A stretch of 64,000 bases of DNA from Apostichopus japonicus (taxonomy: Eukaryota > Echinodermata > Holothuroidea > Aspidochirotida > Stichopodidae), in the NCBI RefSeq assembly GCF_037975245.1, contig NC_092563.1, forward strand, positions 10,257,001-10,321,000, given 5' to 3'. Positions 1 through 11,355 of the stretch are shown here, piece by piece (positions within the stretch are counted from its first letter, which is position 1; each line of letters opens with the position of its first letter). A program made the translations under genes and the position numbers. Below the pieces are notes generated by a model. It did not search any database. It saw only the letters and a list, made by a program, of their open reading frames with translations, and was not told the DNA's origin.

Positions 1-775
1 AGCTAAATATATATAAATAATGTTGATACCCACAGGCTATAGCAGCATTGCTAATGCCCATAATGTTGATACCAACAGGATAGCAGCATTGCTAATGCCC
101 ATACCCATACAAGCTAGGTAAATAGATAATGTTGATACCCACAGGCTAACAGCATTGCTAACGCCCATACCCATACAAGCTAGATAAATAGATAATGTTG
201 ATACCCACAGGATAGCAGCATTGCTAATGCCCATACCCATACAAGCTAGATAAATAGATAATGTTGATACCCACAGGCTAGCAGCATTGCTAATGCCCAT
301 ACCCATACAAGCTAGATATATGTAAATAATGTTGATACCCACAGGATAGCAGCATTGCTAATGCCCATAACCATACAAGCTAGATATATGTAAATAATGT
401 TGATACCCACAGGATAGCAGCATTGCTAATGCCCATACCCATACAAGCTAAATATATATAGATAATGTTGATACCCACAGGCTAGCAACATTGCTAATGC
501 CCATAACCATACAAGCTAGATATATGTAAATAATGTTGATACCCACAGGATAGCAGCATTGCTAATGCCCATACAAGCTAGATAAATAGATAATGTTGAT
601 ACCCCCATGCTAGCAACATTGCTAATGCCCATAAACATACAAGCTAGATATATAGATAAATGTTGATACCCACAGGATAACAGCATAGGCAATGCCCATA
701 CCCATACGGGCTATAGTTATACAGATAATGTTGATACCCACGGGCTAGCAGCATTGCTAAGGCACATACCCATTA
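1..775. repeat. 66-68 bp minisatellite, about 12 copies
   Basis: The motif AATGTTGATACCCACAGG starts at 128, 194, 260, 328, 396, 464 and 532, giving a period of 66-68 bp. A shorter 60-bp unit follows 532. Each unit ends in a phrase like CATACAAGCTAGATA. The array runs off the left edge of the window, so its true length is unknown. Units of exactly 66 bp keep one minus-strand frame open, but this is a repeat and not a gene. Confidence 0.95.
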
Positions 776-3440
776 AACGTTTGACTAACCAAACAATCAA
801 TCGAACCTTCACATGCGCGAGCTATGTAATAATACAAACTCTAAACTTGCATCTTCTGTGGTTGCTGGTTCCAAACATGAGCATTCCTATTATAACATGT
901 ATTAGTCATCACTTCAGAATGATGGCTTGCACAATGTTTACTCTGATTATTTCTTACTACGTTAACATGTCGCTAATTATGGTTTGTGGTCCTATAAAAT
1001 AATAAAACTTGATATGACCATGTTTATATGACGTCACTTTTTCGAGTAAAGCTTAGCTGTTATGATAACTTAATTATAAAAGTCAATACAATCATTCACT
1101 TCTTCGCATATTGTACGACAAGCAAAATATTATTGTTCATCCGAGGTTTCGCTTAATATGGGCTTTCAACCTCAAAATGCAGAGACCCTGGTACACGTAT
1201 ACTTATATACTGTGAATCGGCACAGCTAACCTCATTATATACGACATTACATTGCAAGAATACCTCTCCCAAATACTGAAATTACAAGCAATCCTTTTTG
1301 ATTGCACCATAGTGAGTACTATTTCAAATTGTAGAAAGACCTATATTCTGCTGATGATCTTATCCATAGCGATCTTGTTGTTAATTACACCTCTCCTTAG
1401 TAGAATTGTGTATAATAATGATTATATGATGCAATTAATGTTTAATAGATAAGTTCATCTGATAGTGAAGTATGGACAGAAGTTTTACCCATTGACATAA
1501 CACAACAGGAATGCTGAGTGCACGATGTCTGCTACATCCATATTCATGATGGGTACATTTAATGTATGTAAAATGTATATGAAATGTTCTTTTAACGTAC
1601 ATTTCGTGATGACATCGTCTCCTCACTAATTTCATTTCTTCAGTTATTTTATAAATTCACATAAACGAAATTCAATTCATTCTTTATAAATAACAGATCA
1701 CTTTAAAGATAAATTTCAATACCGACATGTGCTTTGAAAATTTAGCAATGCTGTATGATTACATTATTTGAGAACAAGGTCATATATATTTTCTTATTGA
1801 CTTTTGTTTGTGTTGCTTTTGTAAAATAGAGTCGGCTGCTTCAGATACTGCGATTATTGCCTTTGTTGTTGGTCATTTACCCTGAACTGGAAACAGTTTA
1901 ATGACATTCACCAGACAGGTACTTTCTATAGGGTTCGGCTCAGTGTTGCTTCAAACTTGGAACCCAGTGCTAAATACATTTATAGCTTTTACAATAAGAT
2001 AGTAATGTCTATGCCAATTAAGCTGCAGAAACCATTGTTATCGAAACATATCATTGTGATTCATCTTTCTAAGACAGTATGGAGATGCATGAATAAACAG
2101 TTACTTCGCCAGAATTCAAAGAAATACACACAAAAAACTGTTGATTCCGTGAATCCTGCTGGTCAAACATAATAAGGTCAGAGGTTGTCCAGCCTCCCTA
2201 TGAAGATGTCCGTAATGTAGTGTAATTGGGTGACTGTATATGATATCTGAGTATCTCAGATGGATGCGAACCTACTAAAAACACCAATTTTAAGGTATTT
2301 TAGATTTTGTATATGACTAACATCATACAGATTGCTTTCAGCGGAAATCAAATCTGAAATATAATTTAGTTATACAATACAATGTCTTTGTGCCCTTCTC
2401 TGTGTAGATGTCCAATCACTTCAGAGAAGAAGAAAAAACTAAAAGGAAAACTAACCTGCTCTCAACTATATTCTGTTCCGTTGTGTCTGTCTTATCTTCA
2501 AGTCAATTTGACCATAACTTCGCTGCCAGTATTAAAACGATACTTAACAATAACAGCAAAACACTAATATTATAAGTCTGTCAGGTGAATGCCTCCAAAA
2601 GACCTCAATATTGACTGTCGTACCGTTTCCTTACCGAGGTTTTAGAGGTGGTCATGATAGAGGGATACTTCAGCAATCATGTTCAACTTGTTGGACAAAC
2701 TGTGACATGTAAGTTTTCGAGTAAACAGTATGTATGTAACGTCATCACATACGACATGAACGCATTGTACATTATGTAGTTTTATATTCCTGGACAAACC
2801 ATATACTCCTAACAAGCTAGGTTACCTTAACACACTGCATTATAAACATAAAATACAATCTAGTGTGGACAAATACAAGTTGTTTTTTGCTTTGGGATGT
2901 ACGAAGGTGGAGGGGGGGCGAGGTGTTGTGGGTGCAGTACATAATGTTCTACTGGTAAATCCGTTCCGCATGTAAAACCCCGCAGTGAGCACAAGGGGTT
3001 GAGGTCTCTTGGAGGCAGTCAATTCCCTGTGGTGTATTCGAGTTTGGAGGGGATTACTGAGTTTGATTGACATTTGACCCTTTGGAGGCAGATATGATGT
3101 TATTACTTGTCAGCAGCATAATTTAGGTCCATCATACGATCCCCAAAATAACTTCACCTTCAAGATGACATTACTGTATGAACAGTTATGAATTTGAATG
3201 TTTGGGCAGATAATTAGAATTAGAGGAGGTGGGCCTGAGTAAATTTAAATTCTCTTTCACACAAGAGTAATTGTTTTTTTGTATTGAGATAGGGTGGCAA
3301 CCCATAAACTCACTGTGCTCCTTTAATTGTGCTTAGGGTTGTGTTTTTACATGCTCTGAAATGACGACATATGCAGTGTATTGCGAAACGTGTGGAGCAA
3401 CTGCAACTTCATCCAATGAAGAAATATAAGACCTCGACCA
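776..3440. other. Noncoding stretch, nothing recognisable
   Basis: AT-rich sequence with only short open frames of 60-80 codons, none with splice-site context or recognisable protein character. I see no transposon ends or RNA genes here. Confidence 0.5.
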
Positions 3441-3442
3441 AA

Positions 3443-3702
3443 ACGTTGACGCCTCTCATAGGAATGGGCTCACCAGTTCAGAACGTTGACGCCTCTTATA
3501 GGAATGGGCTCACCAGGTACTTCAGAACGTTGACGCCTCTCATAGGAATGGGCTCACCAGGTACTTCAGAACGTTGACGCCTCTTATAGGAATGGGCTCA
3601 CCATGTACCTCAGAACGTTGACGCCTCTCATCGGAATGGGCTCACCAGGTACCCCAGAAAGTTGACGCCTCTTATAGGAATGGGCTCACCAGGTACTTTA
3701 GA
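3443..3702. repeat. 44-bp minisatellite, about 6 copies
   Basis: ACGTTGACGCCTCT begins at 3443, 3483, 3527, 3571, 3615 and (variant) 3659; the first spacing is 40 bp and the rest are 44 bp. Each unit continues with AGGAATGGGCTCACCAGGTA. Two short open frames on opposite strands overlap it and are repeat artefacts. Confidence 0.95.
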
Positions 3703-4044
3703 ACGTGTGAATGGGGGTTGGAGCAGCGGGTAAATTTTGATAAGTACACAAACATTGATTGATTTATATGCAGTATTTACAGACACATATATCTCCAAGG
3801 CAGAGGAGACATCATACCATAACTTATGGTTAGATGAAGACAAAAAAGTATCAGTTTTGTCTTCATAGGAGGGTGTGACGGGGTCACAAGTCAACTTGAA
3901 AAAATGGCTAAAATGTGTTACTTTAACTCAGTGCCCATATTTGAACTGCGACCATACAGCTATCGAAAATAAAGGACTTAAATATGACACTTTTCAAGTA
4001 AACACAGTTGGGACTAAATGTAAGTTATAGGTCTAAACGCTACA

Positions 4045-4285
4045 CAGAGCTTCAGGGAGATGTCTCTTACAGAGATACCGTCCATTGCCAACGGCATAGT
4101 GAGGTAGGTGACCCGGTCTCACCTCGTCACCTCTAGCCACTCCAGTGTTATTACACTGGGTTCACATTTACTGCTGGGTGGGCAGAGTGATGGCTCAAGG
4201 CTGTGCAATCGGCCGGGACTTGATCTAGGAACATTCAGCATGTGAGGGGAGTGCCCTAACGACTACACCACTACTAAGGGGTCTA
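4045..4285 (-). mobile_element. tRNA-derived SINE-like element
   Basis: On the minus strand, 4270-4251 reads TGGTGTAGTCGTTAGGGCAC, which resembles a tRNA A box. At 4225-4216, GATCAAGTCC fits the pol III B box consensus GWTCRANNC. The spacing suits a tRNA head. Downstream on the minus strand a non-tRNA body runs to roughly 4045; that end is estimated. No intact tRNA fold was established, so this is a SINE-type relic and not a functional tRNA gene. Confidence 0.6.
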
Positions 4286-4289
4286 CAAA

Positions 4290-5990
4290 ACCACTCTACA
4301 CAAACGACAAAGAAGAAGGCAATGTTCAGAAACACATATCTTTGAAACCAAGGGATATACACTCTTTCTGAAGCGATACAACTTATGATATGTGACTACA
4401 AAGTACCCTTATCTGCCACTTTGAGATTGAATAGTCTGTCAATCTCAGCTAAACATATTGGACCCTTAAAAATGCCCGCAGGGTCACATTTTTTTCGCAA
4501 GACACTGGGAAGTTGGCTCTATCGTTCCGAGTGTTCCATGGACAGTAGAACAGGCATGCTGTGAGGGATTTTTGGCAAAATCTGGCGGGAATGGTGCCAA
4601 GCCATGATTTTCATGAAATGGGCTTATGTTTAGTCATGGAGCTATATAGCTCCATGGTTTAGTTGACCGAGAATGACCCAAAAAAAAGCAGATTTTACTA
4701 TCACCGTCTCGCACTGAAAATCACAGTATTCCAAAACAACATGTTTTCGGGTACGGCCCAAACATGACGTTAGTTATACAAAGTTACGCCCCTTGGCATC
4801 GGTTTTCATAACACAGGTCCAAGCCTAGGCAACGGGTCTGTACACCCGGCTCAGTGATACATATTCTGTTTATATTACACGGGTTATCATAAGCAAAAAA
4901 GAAAAGAAAATATAAGCCATGTGTTAGTAGTGCATGCTTCCTTTAAAATAACCACGAAAACATTCAGAAACATTCATTTACCAGTCACATGTTTAAATAT
5001 CTCTTGAAGGTGATGATGTTGTCCTTTTGGAGACATAATATCAATTTATCATGATACTCTTTGTGTGTGTGTGTCTCATTAGTTAGGGTTGAGCAGAACA
5101 GGTATGCATTATTAACACGTTTCAAAAGTAATATATCTAATTTACCTTCAATCTCACCTCTGCATCTCTTTTGTGCCTTCGTTAAACTGAATTTATTGGT
5201 AAATTGCTGGTAGCAAGCGCGACGGTATTTATACTTCGCGTAACCAGTACGAACATTTTCAATGGACTAATACTCCTTCGCTTGTGCCTTTGTAGCACTC
5301 AATCTTATAGTAGCCTACTGCTGGAATGAATATTTTACAACAACGAATGTCATGATCTCATAGCTACCACATTCCTTGTGAAGCTACGCGAACACTGTAT
5401 TTAATATGTGGTACATTTTCCCAATGTTTGCCGCAGTTTCAATTCAAAAATTGCCATTTTGAGCATTTTCTTTCAAAAATCGAACTACAAGTGGAACGCA
5501 CACAGCTTATCAAGACTGTACACAAATGTATACATAGACACGAGAAGCAGACGACAAGATTCGTGCTCCTTAGCAACACAAGGCTGCTTGCCGTTTTTGT
5601 ACGTATACAAGCTGGTACGATCGCCGTAAGAAATCTTTAAGACTCTGACAGTAGATGTTCGAATATTAGCCAGAGTCCATACATATCAAGCATTTTTATG
5701 AGACAGAAAGTAAACGTAAACAACGTTATTGTCTAAGTAATTTTTCTCATATTTACCGTAAATGCCCGTTATAGTGGCGTGCTGTTATCGACAGAACGCT
5801 TATCTCTTCGAGCTGACAAAGGTTAAATAATACCAAAGTAGGCCTTGCACCTGTGAGCACGTCACATGACCCTCCATTGTTGGTACGTTTTCGTACTGTG
5901 GAGTGATCCCTCCAGATCATCTTAAATTCGATGTCTGCCATGCAGCTCTCGCTGCGGAAACTTCTTGCTTCACCAATATTTTCTAAAATG
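4290..5990. other. Noncoding stretch with a 22-bp perfect palindrome
   Basis: No gene is recognised. The perfect palindrome CATGGAGCTATATAGCTCCATG lies at 4635-4656. A pair of overlapping open frames at 5408-5640 lacks splice context and domain character. Confidence 0.5.
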
Positions 5991-5998
5991 CCTTAAAT

Positions 5999-7267
5999 CA
6001 GGCGCGGCGGAATGGGAAAATTATTGGGGAGGGGGGGGGGGCTAATATATGGAGACTAACTAAGCGGAGCGCCACCATCGGTTGGCGCGGAGCGTACAAG
6101 AAAATTTTGGGTTTTTCAAACCCCCCAGATGGCCGGAAACGGCACTTCCCGAGTGTTTTATGCTGCGAATACCTAGCCCTAAAACATGGGTCTCAAGCCT
6201 ACAATTTCTCAGATTGCACGTAAAAATCTGTAAAAACATTGTAATTTGTATATTCGATGGTGTTTTAAGAGAGTAGCTATTACTCGACGTGTACTCGCAA
6301 AGACGTTTTTGAGTGTAGTAAATTACTACTTGCAATTAAATGCAATAATTACAAGGGCGTCGGAAGCTATTTTTGATTGGTACGGCGGTTCAGAGTGTGG
6401 CCAACTATCATAATTATCGGGGGACGTTTGGTAGGTCAAACTACGCTACGCGCCACCATGGTTGGCGCGTAGCGTAATGGAGAAAATTTTGAAAATATGC
6501 CTCCCAGATTGCAGGAAATGGCACTTCCCGAGCTTGAAAACAAGACCCCTGCCATGCCAGAGTAGTCACATTTAGCCTACTTGCCGTCATCATTATTGAA
6601 AATTATTGAAACATGTACCTCCGAGATTTTTTTCCCATTTTTTAGTCCTACTTTTCTTCTTTTTTTTTTGCGTCGTGAATATTGGTCCGGCGTTCGCCGG
6701 ACATGCCCGTACCGGCTCCGACGCCCCTGAATTAAATAAATGTCATAAGAAAAAAACAGAAAGCATGTCTTAATGTCAACAAATGGGTAATTCCAAAACC
6801 ATGTGCAGTTGCCAATAAATTTCTATGACCTAGCACTGTCATCATGTCATGAATGCATGTACCCTATACAGTACACGTGAAATGCTAATATTGTGTTTTT
6901 GTTCGTTTAATAATTGATTGCGTTTAAACATAAAGCTATGTTCCAAGCCTTGCGTGTACTCGTAGTGTAAACGCAAATGTTGATGAGTGTAGCGTTTAGC
7001 TTATTACCCTCTTATTTAAAACACTAATATTCGATGAGGCATGATACAGACAATCAATTATCATATTTAATTATTACACCTATATAGTATACGTGTGCAT
7101 CGGACAGATCGACAAGTATATGCATTAAAAAATGGGCAGATGCACGTTTCGGAGCCTTGGTAAATATTGGGGGGGCTTATCATGCATTTGCCCCCTCAAC
7201 TTTTTCATTGGGGGGCTGAGCCCCCCCCCCCCCCAAGCCCCCCCCCCCCCCGGTTCCGCCGCCACTG
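5999..7267. mobile_element. hAT-type nonautonomous element (1.27 kb)
   Basis: The left end is CAGGCGCGGCGGAATGG and the right end is the reverse complement of CAGTGGCGGCGGAACCGG, forming imperfect TIRs. A perfect 8-bp target-site duplication CCTTAAAT flanks it at 5991-5998 and 7268-7275. An 8-bp TSD with CAGNGGCG ends is typical of the hAT superfamily. A G-run lies inside the left end and C-runs inside the right end. It holds two copies of the shared ~95-bp module in reverse orientation and a probable nested element at 6352-6729. No transposase frame is seen. Confidence 0.9.
6352..6729. mobile_element. Probable nested hAT MITE
   Basis: The ends are CAAGGGCGTCGGAAGC on the left and the reverse complement of CAGGGGCGTCGGAGCC on the right, a better match to each other than to the outer element. 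The target duplication is not clean: AATTAAAT follows the right end and also occurs ten bases before the left end. It lies within the 5999-7267 element. Confidence 0.6.
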
Positions 7268-8585
7268 CCTTAAATCACCTCCAAGGATCCATATTTTTAG
7301 ACCATCAGTAGTTTATTTCGTCCTCTTCAACATCCAAGCATAAAAAGGAATCATGATGACTCAGAAAATGCCAAAAAACAAGTTAATACAGAAGATGACT
7401 TTAGGGCTATATTCCGACAGTGGTTAACTATTCTAATTGTGGTGAGATACCGTACAAAGCGCAGGGTATACGGTAGCATACGCCTATTAAATGTCCCATT
7501 GAGTTACATACTAAATCATCAAAATCTCGATAGAAGTTCTCACTAGCTAAACGCTACCCTTCACTGGATGACTGACAAGTTGGACATTCATGGCACCATC
7601 AATTTGACCATGTAGACGTTTTGCTATGAGAGCCTGAAGTTTTCGTCACTTGTAAACAAACCTCTTTACTCGGTAGTAAACACTTTCGTATGCTGCTCCT
7701 GGAAGGCTTAAAGTGGTCTAACATTGCCTCAATTGACCCAATGTTTGCATCAAATGTACTTCAAATCATACTCTTCAAAATCCAAGCCACTAAAATCCAG
7801 AAATGACATCGCTGGGCCAAAAAAAATTGGACGAAAATTAACAAATGCATTTAAAGGCTCAGTTAAACCAGTTCGCGGTTGACGTTAATACGCAGTTGAC
7901 GGGAATTCTCAAATTAATACCAGCCTACTGCGTCTCAAGTTAAATATAATCCTATTACTTTGCTTTCTGTCATCGCTACGAGCCCCCCCCCCATCCCCTC
8001 TCTTCGTCAGACGCGCTACTACGACAAATGACAGAACTGGTCGCGCACGCAACTTGCCCCTCCCACTCGAACTCTTTGCCCCCAGCCCCCCCCCCCGATG
8101 AAAAAGTCTGCTTACGCCACTGTTGATAACATCTTTCAAAAAATCTTCTGCTGCTTTTTCGGCACTTTCCTGAAGGAGAACACTTGGGGTTCATTGATAT
8201 AGGTTCTAATAGGAGTATGCCACCATATCCCACGGTGAATACTGTGTGACATCGCCATACACAACCCAGTGGAAAAGTTCATGTGATCATCACTTGATCT
8301 CTACAGCGTACTCTGATTGGTGCGAATTGCAACGATTATTACGACCATTTTACCTCTTTTGGTGTACGTGAATTAACATTATTCGAAAAATCCGATAAAA
8401 GTCGTGTTTACTCGAAAGATTACACCTAACATGCGGAATTACGAAGAGGTAACCTCGGTAAGGCGATATGTGCAACGACGCTGCAGGAAAAAGAGAATCA
8501 GCCGACAGACTATATGTCATTATGTACTATACTGCTATACTCGATGTCTCTTGCATTAAGTAGTAACTGCAATCGTAACTACTGA
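7268..8585. other. Noncoding stretch with a solo hAT-like right end
   Basis: No gene is seen. A C-rich segment ending TTACGCCACTG near 8122 looks like the right terminus of another hAT-type MITE, but I found no matching left end with a target duplication. Open frames at 7909-8233 cover this C-rich repeat. Confidence 0.45.
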
Positions 8586-8589
8586 TAAA

Positions 8590-9065
8590 GTAGCTACTGT
8601 TACCGCCCACTATCGGTACTGTCTACTACCGGTACTGTCTACTACCGGTACTGCCTACTAATGGTATACTCTCTACTACCATTAACTATACTTCTATACT
8701 GGTATTGTCCATTACTGGTACTCTCTACTACTATTAACTATACTTTTATACTGGTATTGTCCACTGCTGATACTGCTTACTACTGGCACTGTCTACTACT
8801 GGTACTGTCTACTATTGGCACCGTCTACTATTGGTACTATCAACTAGTGTTACTGTCCACTATTGGTACTATCAGCTACTGGTATCGTCAACTAATGTAT
8901 TGTCCAAAGATGGCATTGTCCACTGCTGTTATTCTACCTATATATATAATATAACTACTAGTTACTGTCAACTACTGGTGCTGTTCACTACTGGTGCTGT
9001 TCACTACTGGTGCTGTCCCCTACTGGTACTGTCCCCTACTTGTGCTCTTCGCTGCTGGTACTTTT
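8590..9065. repeat. Degenerate 15-16 bp minisatellite (TACTGGTACTGTC type)
   Basis: Units such as GGTACTGTCTACTACC recur throughout with drift. A higher-order duplication of about 60 bp is visible around 8680-8760. The overlapping frames 8661-8954 and 8831-9154 encode only Tyr/Leu/Thr-rich repeat translation. Confidence 0.9.
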
Positions 9066-9504
9066 CTTGGTGCTATTGTCAATCAAAAAAAAATTCTCAA
9101 GTAGAAAGTTTAGCTGAACTTCTGCAGAGTTGCTACTCTTGTTTAGAAGATTGACCCAATATAGAACCTGGGCACAAAAACCAACCAACTTGATCCACTC
9201 TCGACCCTGTCCCCTTACAAGAGACTGTAACTGTATGATCATGACGATGTGACGTCATATGATGAGAGTATCATGAGTCGCTTGGAACGAGAATAGATAC
9301 TAACTACGTGATCAGGTTAAAGGTTGGCGAGTAATCTACACTGTGTACTGTTTACATATGATCTTAGCCAAGAGGTCGAGAAGCGATTCATTATTCTACT
9401 CGTTTCCATGGCTACTCTTGATACTGGCATAGGTAAATTACCATATCCGCTGATAATTCGCAATCGCGCCCTCAGATCGATTGTTTCTTTACCATTTCTT
9501 TTGT

Positions 9505-9622
9505 CGCAACAATCCGAATACCGCAACAAATCGCAACATACCGCGTCATACCGCAACAAATCGAACATACCGCAACAATCCGAATACCGCAACAAACCGC
9601 AACATACCGCAACAAACGAATA
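9505..9622. repeat. Short minisatellite of ATACCGCAACAAATCG type
   Basis: The phrases CGCAACAAATCGCAACATAC and CGCAACAATCCGAATAC repeat in mixed order over about 120 bp. The frames open on both strands across it are repeat products. Confidence 0.85.
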
Positions 9623-10697
9623 CACGCAGACTGAGGGATGACTTTGATAAATGAACATCTGGTGTTCAACGGATCTTTAATTTTCTCAATGAACAAATAA
9701 ATCGAAGTGTATTACCAATACAACTGGATTGCTATAGAAGTGGCTTCCACGGGTCTACAACAAACACAGATTCCTGTTGTGCCTATACAACCATCCATTG
9801 TTTATCAATTTAAATAACTCACCATGAAAGTTCTTCATACAAAACATTAAGCCAGACCATGCATGAATGATTCTCAACATCATTTGCCCTTGACATCATT
9901 CTAATGCATTGTAAAGATATTATATATCAAGCAATAAAAGTCGGAATAATTGGCTTTTGAGTTTTGTCATGGATCGGTTGTCACTCCGTGTATGCTTGTG
10001 TGTTGCCTCTGTAACGTCACAATATAAAAAAGCTTGTGTCTTGTCTAGTGTTGACCACGAATTAATTCTAACGGGTATACCCTATAGACCCATGGAATGA
10101 AAACGACTAATTACACCGATAGGTTGTAATGTTGTCACCCCACACCCACCACCCCCCCCCCCCCAGTTAAAAATCCAATTTCTAATTAGAGTTAAAGTTA
10201 AAGTAACATAAGTTGGTTAACTTTTAAGAATTTATCAAACTATTGATTGACATTAAGTTAATGCATGTACTGAGGAAGCCGATGTCAGCATGAGATTAGC
10301 CTTAAATGAGCATCGTGGAGATTATCGTGTTTACAAGCCAATGACGTCACATAAGGCACACAGACATGCGCATATACACACATCATCACAATCACACGGT
10401 AGAGAAAGCTTTTAAAACTATCATGGGACAGCTCGGAAAATACAAAACATTCAATCTGGAGTGCCTGGTTTTGTTTAAAACACGTCTGTCCCACTTGTTG
10501 CACATGTTGAATTGTAATAGTTTAATCTATTGAATATCGGCCTCTTCGATCAGTTTCATCACTAATAGTGAGATATTGTGTAAATTGTACCCCTTTGTAT
10601 CCCCTGGATAATGATAGACAATGCCTACATCTGTTGATGAGATCAATCATTCAATTGAGTTTGGTACACTGATATATCCCTCCCACTCCTTCTCATT

Positions 10698-10760
10698 AAA
10701 TAGTGTGGCACACTTAATAAATAGTGTGGCACACTTAATAAATAGTGTGGCACACTTAAA
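10698..10760. repeat. 21-bp tandem array, first segment (3 copies)
   Basis: AAATAGTGTGGCACACTTAA-type 21-bp units lie at 10698-10718, 10719-10739 and 10740-10760. The same unit resumes at 11292 and again at 13229, so this is one array split by two insertions. Confidence 0.95.
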
Positions 10761-11288
10761 GGATTGGTTCAGGTGTTTGACATGTCTATTTTGTATGAAA
10801 GAGCACAAAAAGACAAAAATAACAGTGAAGAAATTACCACGATAGCATGCTCTGTTAAGGAGATATGACACTTTGAAGATATCAAAATTTCTTTGAAAAC
10901 GACTGGTGTAGAAAGAATTACTGTGAGGGTGTGACGTCACATCCTCACTTCCTTAACATTTGTGAATATATTTCTTTAAAAATTATTTACATTTTTTAAC
11001 ACATTCGAAAATAATATAATCAAAAATCTCAAATATGAGATCTCCTGACATATCTTTTGGTTGAAAGTCATGAAATCTCACAAAATATTTAAAGAAAAAA
11101 ACAAAGACTTTTCAGGAATGTGAGGATGTGACATCACAGCTATATTTCAGCAGTTTCTACACAATGTGATAAAACTTAACACTTGAATATCTCCAAAAAG
11201 ATATTTGAACAGTTTTTTAACCATTGTGTTTCTTTTATTGTCTTCTTTTATATAACATAAACATGTATGACAACTGAACCAATCCTAT
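10758..11288. mobile_element. Candidate Kolobok-like MITE inserted in the 21-bp array
   Basis: The left end reads TTAAAGGATTGGTTCAG and the right end contains CTGAACCAATCC (11274-11285), its inverted counterpart; similarity extends loosely inward for some tens of bases. The left end has a TTAA, the usual Kolobok/T2 target; the right-hand TTAA is not intact. An internal near-palindrome GTGAGGGTGTGACGTCACAT lies near 10924. Both flanks are 21-bp array units. Confidence 0.6.
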
Positions 11289-11291
11289 CAT

Positions 11292-11355
11292 AAATAGTGT
11301 GGCACACTTAATAAATACTGTTGCACACTTAATAAATAGTGTGGCACACTTAATA
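11292..11355. repeat. 21-bp tandem array, second segment
   Basis: Three units of the AAATAGTGTGGCACACTTAA type run up to the TAATA that forms the left target duplication of the next element. The array continues at 13229-13272. Confidence 0.95.

Noticed and set aside
37-342. 101-codon minus-strand open frame
   Set aside because: It is a direct translation of the 66-bp minisatellite and repeats every 22 residues.
4190-4285. Functional tRNA gene
   Set aside because: Boxes are present but the expected anticodon arm and acceptor pairing were not seen; a SINE head fits better.
8661-9154. Two overlapping plus-strand frames of about 100 codons
   Set aside because: They translate the TACTGGTACTGTC minisatellite; composition is Tyr/Leu/Thr-rich and repetitive.
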